Of a DNA stretch of 6,142 nucleotides, positions 1 through 5,257 are shown piece after piece. Each line of letters opens with the position of its first letter. The first letter of the stretch is position 1. Below the pieces are notes generated by a model. That model saw nothing but the letters and a program-made list of their open reading frames with translations. It was not told where the DNA came from and searched no databases. The position numbers and the translations under genes were made by a program. The stretch comes from Planctomycetota bacterium (GTDB taxonomy: Bacteria; Planctomycetota; Phycisphaerae; WQYP01): NCBI GenBank assembly GCA_021826605.1, contig JAKAZF010000189.1, forward strand, positions 1 through 6,142, read 5' to 3'.

Positions 1-2592
1 CTCCGGGGTTTTATCAGCGGTATCACGGGTGATCAGGAAGCGATTGCCTTTCACCCGTGCATGTCCAAGCAGTTCCGGGCTGGGGCGCGAGAACAGCGGT
101 TGAATAGCAGCGTCGAGGTAGGCGTACCGTGTATCCATGGGCTTAAAGGGGTAGCGTGTGATATTTTCCTTCCGATACACAACCTTGCCCTTAAGCCTAT
201 TACGTGTAAAAACCGCCTTAAATTCTCCCGATGACTTCATAAAGGCGGGATGATCTTTGGCAACTTCCGCGTCGGTCTTTTCGGGGTCCAAGTAATCCCG
301 TAGGCCCGAGAGCTTACCGCTTTCGATAACGATCAACGAATTATTCCGTCTCTCCACCGGCCCGTTGAAGTGCTGCTCCCCGAGATCAGTTACCTTCGGC
401 CAAGCTGTGTAATGGGCGGCCACGTTCTCCGGCCGGAAGGACAGGCGGTTTTCACGACTGGGAACGGCCAAGGTGTAAGCTTTATTGAAATTCTTTGTCT
501 TCAGGCTCTCAAGCAGCTCGGCCCGTTTGTCGACACCCCAGAATTGTCGGAATCGGACGCGCGCCACCTTGCGGCGTTCAGGTTTGCGGACAATCACGCA
601 TACCGCGGTCCCAACTCTGATCCCTTCCCTGTTGTACGTCGTGGAAAAGACAGATGGATCAGACTTGCCTTCGGGTGTCAATTTCCCGGTTTCCCGGCTA
701 TCGCCATTCATGCAGTCCAGCCAAATGTCGTCAAATTCGCCAAGGAAGCGCTGGCGCATCACAACGAACGATGGATCGGACAAATAGGAAAAATTGGAGA
801 TCAAGGATATGACACCCATGCCGCTCATCTCGGCGATGCGGCGTTCCGCGAGGCGGAAAAAACGGACATATAGATCATCGAGGTTGAATTTTTTAATTCC
901 CCAGCCGCCGGTGTCGGTTGGCTTATTCAACTCTTTTTTGTAAGGTTCAACCAACCCCTGTTCCTCCTGCGGGCTTACGCCGGCGAAGGCGTTGTAGGGA
1001 GGATTTCCAAGCACGACCAGAATTTTGCTCTCGCGCTTCACCTGCTCAGCGGCGTCGCGCTCCTCCGCGAGTTCAAGCCAGGACATCACGTGTTGTTTGG
1101 AGCCTTTGTCCGGCTCCCAACCCGTCAGCGCGTTGGTCAAATAGACGCCCACCCGCTCCCCCGCTGTTTGTGATAGCCGGGCACCTTTAGCCTGTAGCAT
1201 TAACCCCAACTGCAGGTGAGACACGACAAATGGAGCGGGCATAATTTCAAAGCCGAAAACCCGCGTCATTGCCGCCTGCTTCAGATCGGACGCCGCCAGC
1301 GCATCGTCACTCTTTTCCCGCAATGTCTCCGCGATGGTCCGCAGCACTTCCACCAAATATGCACCTGTGCCGCAGCACGGATCCAACACCACAACGTTCG
1401 GATCAGCCAATCCGTCCGCTAGATTAAGTTCTTCGCGCAGCACACGGTCCACCCGGGCTACCTGATATTGAACAATTTCAGGCGGGGTATACCAGACACC
1501 CAGTTCCTTACGCAGTTCCGGATCATAGGCTTCCAGAAATGGTTCGTAGAAATATTGCACCGCGTGCTGATCGTCAAAATCCTTAAAAAAGGCACGTCGG
1601 TCCACCCGGTTCAGGACAGTGGCAGACCAATTCAGCGGTTCAACAAGCTCCAGCGGTCGAAGGCGGCTGGGTTTGGCTACCTCCTCATACAATGTGCGGA
1701 TGAACGGAATATGCAAGGACCACTCGGCAGTCTGCCAATCAAATACGGCATCAGGTGCCGGGCCATCCCGGTGCCAGAGAACCCACGCGGAAAAAATCCC
1801 ATAGAAAAGTGTTTGGACGAGCGTTGAACGGAAAAAATGCTCCCCCTTTTCTCCCATAAATTTCATCCCCAACGCCTCCTCCAAGGCCGAACGAACTGCC
1901 TGAAGGGCCGGCAGCTGCTTTTGCCGCTCCACGCGGGCAAGGGCATCACGGGCATAAGAGGCCAGAAACCAGGCCACATCCTTAGGATTGCAAAGTGGTG
2001 CATGATGGAGGCAGACGCGACGAATGAACTCTACGAACTGGCTGCCCTTGGCCTGGGCGGTAGCGCGCGGGTGGGCGACAGCATCATTCCAGAACGCCTG
2101 TTCGCTTTCGGCCAGGGAAAAATTTTCCAGAATCTCCGGCCCGCCGGTACGGTCCGCCGTAAGCACCGCGAATGATCGCAAATTGGTTACGACGACCAAT
2201 CCGTAATGTCCCAAATAATCGCGGACTTGCCTGCCGGCGGCAATGGTAAGAAGTTCCTGGGAGGTGCCTTTTACTTCGATGGCCCCGCGCGAGGGTAACT
2301 GCCCCTTCTTCAGTTCGCCGGAAAATTGATCAGCCGTGAACAACCCACCGTCCGGCAGCCCCGCACCGCGATTGCCAAGGCTGATAACGCAACGGACTTT
2401 GGGCTTTAGCGCATTGCCCACCGCATTAAATAGATTGGATAGAGCCGGGTAATAGGAAGTTTCCGGCACGCCGGCTCCGCTTGCGCGAATGGCTTTAAGT
2501 TCGCTAAGATACTCGACAAGAATATGCGTGGCGGGCGCATCAGCATGCGGTTCTTCCCCGTCCGGCGTAGCTGTGGAATAATCGTCTGCCAT
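1..2592 (-). CDS. Single-chain restriction-modification enzyme: PD-(D/E)XK nuclease fused to N6-adenine methyltransferase (type IIG / type ISP-like), C-terminus cut by window edge
   Basis: The frame is open from ATG at 2592 to the window edge: 864 residues and no stop. An in-frame TAG at 2634-2632 with no ATG between fixes the start; AGAGGA lies 12 bases upstream of it. Residues 1-140 look like a PD-(D/E)XK nuclease: E44, P80-D81, E106-V-K108, then QVRDY (122-126), a QxxxY-type motif. Residues 140-345 are a mainly helical linker with no motif I recognise. The methyltransferase core follows: GVWYTPPEIV (365-374, motif X region), DPCCGTGAYL (404-413, motif I, S-adenosylmethionine binding), GFEIMPAPFVVSHLQL, and NPPY (530-533, motif IV, catalytic for N6-adenine). 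GVISLISN (593-600) and GIRVGTAVCVIVRK (from 657) resemble type ISP enzymes, as does KPMDTRYAY (817-825) in the probable target-recognition region. Such enzymes methylate one DNA motif and cut unmethylated DNA. I see no helicase motifs between nuclease and methyltransferase, unlike LlaGI or LlaBIII. The methyltransferase call is firm; active cleavage is inferred. The target sequence cannot be read from the protein. Confidence 0.88.
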   Translation of the reverse strand, partial: MADDYSTATPDGEEPHADAPATHILVEYLSELKAIRASGAGVPETSYYPALSNLFNAVGNALKPKVRCVISLGNRGAGLPDGGLFTADQFSGELKKGQLPSRGAIEVKGTSQELLTIAAGRQVRDYLGHYGLVVVTNLRSFAVLTADRTGGPEILENFSLAESEQAFWNDAVAHPRATAQAKGSQFVEFIRRVCLHHAPLCNPKDVAWFLASYARDALARVERQKQLPALQAVRSALEEALGMKFMGEKGEHFFRSTLVQTLFYGIFSAWVLWHRDGPAPDAVFDWQTAEWSLHIPFIRTLYEEVAKPSRLRPLELVEPLNWSATVLNRVDRRAFFKDFDDQHAVQYFYEPFLEAYDPELRKELGVWYTPPEIVQYQVARVDRVLREELNLADGLADPNVVVLDPCCGTGAYLVEVLRTIAETLREKSDDALAASDLKQAAMTRVFGFEIMPAPFVVSHLQLGLMLQAKGARLSQTAGERVGVYLTNALTGWEPDKGSKQHVMSWLELAEERDAAEQVKRESKILVVLGNPPYNAFAGVSPQEEQGLVEPYKKELNKPTDTGGWGIKKFNLDDLYVRFFRLAERRIAEMSGMGVISLISNFSYLSDPSFVVMRQRFLGEFDDIWLDCMNGDSRETGKLTPEGKSDPSVFSTTYNREGIRVGTAVCVIVRKPERRKVARVRFRQFWGVDKRAELLESLKTKNFNKAYTLAVPSRENRLSFRPENVAAHYTAWPKVTDLGEQHFNGPVERRNNSLIVIESGKLSGLRDYLDPEKTDAEVAKDHPAFMKSSGEFKAVFTRNRLKGKVVYRKENITRYPFKPMDTRYAYLDAAIQPLFSRPSPELLGHARVKGNRFLITRDTADKTPE

Positions 2593-2898
2593 CGTCTGGT
2601 CCGTTCCTCTGCGCGATGAAGTAAAGATAACCTAATTATGGCCCGCTATCCATCAGCCGATTGATATAAGCTCGGCGTGCAGTGCGTTGCCTGAGAGTCT
2701 TACGCGCTATTACCTTAACGCTGCGTTTAACACGACCGCGCGGATGGCCAAATCCCCCTTGGCGACCGCTGCGGGTTTTTCAGACCTCGTAGGGAGTTGA
2801 GCAAGGCCACGGCCGCACATTCAATCGAGCACGGCCGGTCGCGACGCCCAGGGGAAATGTGCAGCAACGCAGGCACAGCCGACAGGGTGATTTCCCCC
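2593..2898. other. Intergenic region between the hydrolase gene and the restriction-modification gene
   Basis: No convincing gene or RNA is seen here. On the minus strand a CATAAT hexamer (2640-2635) could be a -10 box for the restriction-modification gene, but no good -35 box sits 16-18 bases upstream, so this is only a guess. GCCAA and TTGGC form a short inverted pair around a C-rich loop at about 2748-2764. The octamer CACGGCCG occurs twice, at about 2807-2814 and 2829-2836. None of these is strong. The gap suggests that the restriction-modification gene has its own promoter and is not tightly coupled to the sugar genes. Confidence 0.4.
2851..2897 (-). repeat. 8-bp inverted repeat just after the hydrolase stop codon
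   Basis: GGGGAAAT (2851-2858) and ATTTCCCC (2890-2897) are exact complements separated by 31 bases. The enclosed stretch can itself pair GTGC (2859-2862) with GCAC (2872-2875). The outer arm begins one base past the TGA of the hydrolase gene. This could be a 3' mRNA structure that stops transcription or protects the transcript. No T-run follows on the minus strand, so it is not a classic intrinsic terminator. The arms may also be coincidental. Confidence 0.35.
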
Positions 2899-4056
2899 TC
2901 ACGGGTTGTTGTCCTGCAACTTGGGGATGGGAGGGAGGGTAAATGGGGCTAATTTCAGCAGTTGTACGCCCGCCATGATGAAGGCTCCGGAAGCGTAGGG
3001 TTTGGTGACGTTGGGGGTGACCAGGGCAGGGCGGTCGCCGGGTTTTTGTACGTGGGCCAGATCACCGGCTTTATTACGCATGGCCAGCAAGCCGGCCCAG
3101 GCCTTTGCCACCACCGGCATATACTTCTTTTTTGATAACAGATGGTGATTGATTCCCCATGCCATGGCGTAGCAGTACAGCGCGGTACCGCTGCTTTCCG
3201 GCGTGGGAAATTGCTGTGTATCCAACAAACTTGGCCGCCATATTCCATCGCTACCCTGCAACGAGGCAATTTTGGCCGCCATTTGATCAAAGAGCCGGAT
3301 ATAGCGGCCGCGGTCCGGGAAATCTGCGGGCAGATATTTCAGCACGCGTGCGGTGCCCGCCAGCACCCAGCCTTCGCCGCGGGCCCAGAATACCTTTTGG
3401 CCGTTGGCTGCGGTTTTCTTAAAAAAGCGGTGATCGCGAAAAAACAGATGCGCTTTTTTGTCATAGAGCAGATGCGTAACAAACCACCATTGCTGATTCA
3501 TAGCATCGACATATTTCGATTTGTGCGTAAGAACTGAGAGATGGGCGAATGCGGTGGGGGCCATGAAAAGCGAATCGCACCACCACCAAGCGAGTTTTTT
3601 GGGGTTAGCACCGGCGGTTTTGAAATATTGCAGCATCTGGTTACACCGCCCCTCCAACGGAGCCAGCGGTACCAAACCGGGACGCAGCGATGCGACACTG
3701 GTAACGGCCTGCCCGAAACAGTAGGAATTTCCTGAACCTTCACTTGCGAGCTTGTGCCCAAAGCGGCGTATGTGCCAATGGAATTTATTTCCGATGTTCA
3801 GTACCGGCTGGAGAAAGGCTTTATCGCCGGTGGCGCGGTATAAATCAACCAAGCCGATATAAAACACACCATGCACCCATCCAGTGCGCGGCTTCCTGGG
3901 AAGCATGGATATTTCCACTCTGGCGCAGCGTTCAATTTGTGCAGTAATCCGCGCCCGGCTGATCGTGGCAGCGCTGCACGGGACCGCAGTCTTACATAGT
4001 AACAGCGTGCCCAGCAGCAGAGCAGCACCTTTTGGAAACTTGTTTTTATTGTGCAT
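2899..4056 (-). CDS. Secreted glycoside hydrolase, GH88/GH105 family (unsaturated uronyl / rhamnogalacturonyl hydrolase)
   Basis: This 385-residue protein has the usual length for YteR/YesR-type enzymes. They hydrate the 4,5-unsaturated uronic acid at the non-reducing end of lyase-made oligosaccharides and so release it. Residues 1-29 form a signal peptide: basic MHNKNKFPK, a hydrophobic stretch from A11 to about L20, and likely cleavage after CSA at 29. Family-typical stretches in the (alpha/alpha)6 barrel are GVFYIGLVDLYRATGDKAF (from 63), WWWCDSLFMAP (157-167, with D161 the likely general acid/base, equivalent to YteR Asp143), LFFRDHRFF, FWARGEGW (223-230), GIWRPSLLDT and PESSGTA (286-292). 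Where relatives usually have an ADD-x-x-x-G-Q motif, this protein reads GNSYCFGQ (109-116). The start at 4056 was chosen because AGGAG lies 10 bases upstream and the signal peptide begins there; an in-frame ATG at 4143 would add 29 unlikely residues. It follows kduI by 111 bases. The family is sure; the exact substrate (rhamnogalacturonan, galacturonan or another uronan) is not. Confidence 0.9.
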   Translation of the reverse strand: MHNKNKFPKGAALLLGTLLLCKTAVPCSAATISRARITAQIERCARVEISMLPRKPRTGWVHGVFYIGLVDLYRATGDKAFLQPVLNIGNKFHWHIRRFGHKLASEGSGNSYCFGQAVTSVASLRPGLVPLAPLEGRCNQMLQYFKTAGANPKKLAWWWCDSLFMAPTAFAHLSVLTHKSKYVDAMNQQWWFVTHLLYDKKAHLFFRDHRFFKKTAANGQKVFWARGEGWVLAGTARVLKYLPADFPDRGRYIRLFDQMAAKIASLQGSDGIWRPSLLDTQQFPTPESSGTALYCYAMAWGINHHLLSKKKYMPVVAKAWAGLLAMRNKAGDLAHVQKPGDRPALVTPNVTKPYASGAFIMAGVQLLKLAPFTLPPIPKLQDNNP

Positions 4057-4066
4057 GAGACGAAAT

Positions 4067-4071
4067 CTCCT
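4067..4071 (-). promoter_or_regulatory. Ribosome binding site that decides the hydrolase start
   Basis: AGGAG on the minus strand lies 10 bases before the ATG at 4056-4054. It is the clearest Shine-Dalgarno sequence in the window. It supports starting the hydrolase at the signal peptide rather than at the ATG 29 codons further upstream. Confidence 0.7.
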
Positions 4072-4088
4072 GTCGGGTCGGTACACAT

Positions 4089-4113
4089 ACCCGCCCTCTA
4101 ATGACCGGCGGGT
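4089..4113 (-). repeat. 7-bp hairpin in the gap between kduI and the hydrolase gene
   Basis: ACCCGCC (4089-4095) and GGCGGGT (4107-4113) are perfect complements around an 11-base loop, giving a G+C-rich stem. It sits 18 bases before the AGGAG of the hydrolase gene and about 55 bases past the kduI stop. There is no T-run after it, so full termination is unlikely. It could protect or help process the kduI end of a shared transcript, or adjust expression of the second gene. The pairing is seen in the sequence; any role is inferred. Confidence 0.45.
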
Positions 4114-4167
4114 TGTCCATTCATTTGGGCAGGCCGAACTCATTTCCGCGCTGATCGCATCCGGGCC

Positions 4168-4998
4168 TTAGATTAAATCACCAGTTGTCAACGCATCCAT
4201 ATCATTAAATGCCTGGTTTTCTCCCCCCATGCCCCAACAGAACGCGTACGCCGCTGTGCCGGCACCCGCGTGAATGGACCATGCCGGCGATACCACCGCT
4301 TGCTGATCCGCTATGACCAAGTGGCGTGTTTCATCCGGGCGGCCCATGAGATGAAACACGCGGACATCAGGAGCCATATTAAAATACAAATACACTTCCG
4401 AGCGGCGTAAATGCGTGTGAGGCGGCATGGTGTTCCAAACGCTGCCGGAATCCAACTGCGTAAAGCCCATGACCAGTTGGCAACTCTTCATTGCGTCCGG
4501 ATGAATAAATTTGTAAATCGTCCGACTGTTACACGTTGCGGCGGTCCCGAGCTTTACCGCCTGAGCGTCGGTCCGGCGAGCCAACGTAACCGGATAATCG
4601 CGATGCGCTGGGTAACTTAGAAGATAAAACCGGGCCGACTTTTCAGGCGTTTGGCTGCTGAAGCGGATATCCTTGCATCCCATGCCGACATACAGGCAAT
4701 CCAGATTGTCCATGGCATACACTTTGTTATCGACGGTCACCGCGCCGGGATTTCCAATATTGAGAATGCCGATTTCCCGGCGTTCACAAAAAAAAGCCGA
4801 ACGCATTTCAGGCACAGCTTCCAGCGGCAGAGGTTTTTCAATCGGCACCGCCGAGCCGATGATCGCCCGGTCGGCGTCACACCAAATCCGATCAATCCGG
4901 CCGGCGGTGAAAAGATTATCTATAAGAAAGTGCGTGCGCAGTTCCGCGGCACTGATCGTCGCATAACGCACCGCGTCAGGTAATAACATTGTTCGCAT
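4168..4998 (-). CDS. kduI: 5-keto-4-deoxyuronate isomerase (4-deoxy-L-threo-5-hexosulose-uronate ketol-isomerase, EC 5.3.1.17)
   Basis: This cytoplasmic cupin enzyme converts 5-keto-4-deoxyuronate to 3-deoxy-D-glycero-2,5-hexodiulosonate, the substrate of KduD, in pectin and unsaturated uronate breakdown. At 276 residues it is nearly the length of E. coli KduI (278). The match to my recollection of the E. coli protein is close over its whole length: ERREIGILNIGNPGAVTVD, LYVGMGCKD, WNTMPPHTHLRRSEVY, HLMGRPDETRH, SPAWSIHAGAGT and WGMGGENQAFNDMD. All four metal ligands are present: H194, H196, E201 and H243, each two residues lower than E. coli H196, H198, E203 and H245. The ATG at 4998 gives an N-terminus of the expected length. 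No clear Shine-Dalgarno precedes it (the upstream bases read TTTGGGCTTTCCATC), so initiation may be weak or independent of one. It lies upstream of the secreted hydrolase, and the two encode consecutive steps. It looks intact. Confidence 0.97.
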   Translation of the reverse strand: MRTMLLPDAVRYATISAAELRTHFLIDNLFTAGRIDRIWCDADRAIIGSAVPIEKPLPLEAVPEMRSAFFCERREIGILNIGNPGAVTVDNKVYAMDNLDCLYVGMGCKDIRFSSQTPEKSARFYLLSYPAHRDYPVTLARRTDAQAVKLGTAATCNSRTIYKFIHPDAMKSCQLVMGFTQLDSGSVWNTMPPHTHLRRSEVYLYFNMAPDVRVFHLMGRPDETRHLVIADQQAVVSPAWSIHAGAGTAAYAFCWGMGGENQAFNDMDALTTGDLI

Positions 4999-5112
4999 GA
5001 TGGAAAGCCCAAATTAAAGTCAACACAGTAAATGCGGCGGCTGTCGAACCAGTAGACATCGCCTTACGTTAAAAATACCGCTCGTGGACACACAGCGGAT
5101 ATTACCGGATTT

Positions 5113-5222
5113 TTGTGTAATGTAAATGGCCGCGAGCAGCGACTTCCTATTGCGAAATCGCAGCGTCGCCCGCTTAGCCGAAATAGAATTGTCACCCGGT
5201 CATGAATTACACAACGCGGCCA
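5113..5222. repeat. Two inverted repeats in permuted (pseudoknot-like) order upstream of kduI
   Basis: TTGTGTAAT (5113-5121) is the exact complement of ATTACACAA (5206-5214). TGGCCGCG (5127-5134) is the exact complement of CGCGGCCA (5215-5222). The right-hand arms abut with no base between them; the left-hand arms are five bases apart. The order is A, B, A', B', so the two helices cross rather than nest. In RNA this could be a pseudoknot or two competing folds; in DNA it could be paired regulator sites. The 71 bases between B and A' contain a further hairpin. The repeats are seen directly; function is inferred. Confidence 0.5.
5139..5169 (-). repeat. Imperfect hairpin inside the kduI leader
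   Basis: GCGAC (5139-5143) pairs with GTCGC (5165-5169). Inside it TGCGA (5151-5155) pairs with TCGCA (5158-5162), leaving an unequal internal loop of seven and two bases. The two-base inner loop would force the last pair to open in RNA. It sits between the arms of the larger inverted repeats and could be part of the same structured leader. It is modest on its own. Confidence 0.35.
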
Positions 5223-5257
5223 CGCAGCGCGGAATTCAACGGATTGCTCATCAGCCA

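Larger units (their letters stand above)
4999..5257 (-). promoter_or_regulatory. Leader/control region upstream of kduI
   Basis: This 259-base gap holds no credible gene but several paired sequences, listed separately. It must carry the kduI promoter if kduI is not read through from the upstream gene. I find no convincing -35/-10 pair. TTTAAT occurs near 5018-5013 and TTGACT near 5022-5017, but they overlap and cannot both serve one promoter. The heptamer CATTTAC occurs twice in the same direction (5128-5122 and 5034-5028) and could be part of an operator; this is weak. No terminator with a T-run follows the upstream gene, so read-through into kduI is possible. Confidence 0.35.

Noticed and set aside
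370..873. Plus-strand open frame of 167 codons
   Set aside because: It lies fully antisense to the restriction-modification gene, covering its catalytic and specificity parts. Its translation has no recognisable motif.
1216..2206. Several plus-strand open frames of 60-119 codons
   Set aside because: All are antisense to the nuclease-methyltransferase frame, which has motifs in the right order throughout. Low stop density in G+C-rich DNA explains them.
2765..2787. Plus-strand terminator at CCGCTGCGG followed by five T
   Set aside because: The stem would be only three base pairs around CTG, and no plus-strand gene ends nearby.
2593..2898. Possible tRNA or small RNA in the gap
   Set aside because: No T-loop sequence, acceptor stem or known RNA motif was found; the local pairs are too short.
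4057..4143. Longer hydrolase start at ATG 4143, adding 29 residues
   Set aside because: The extra residues are charged, precede a clear signal peptide, and lack a ribosome binding site. AGGAG sits properly before the ATG at 4056.
4411..4983. Plus-strand open frames of 69-110 codons opposite kduI
   Set aside because: They are antisense to a confidently identified gene and show no independent coding signal.
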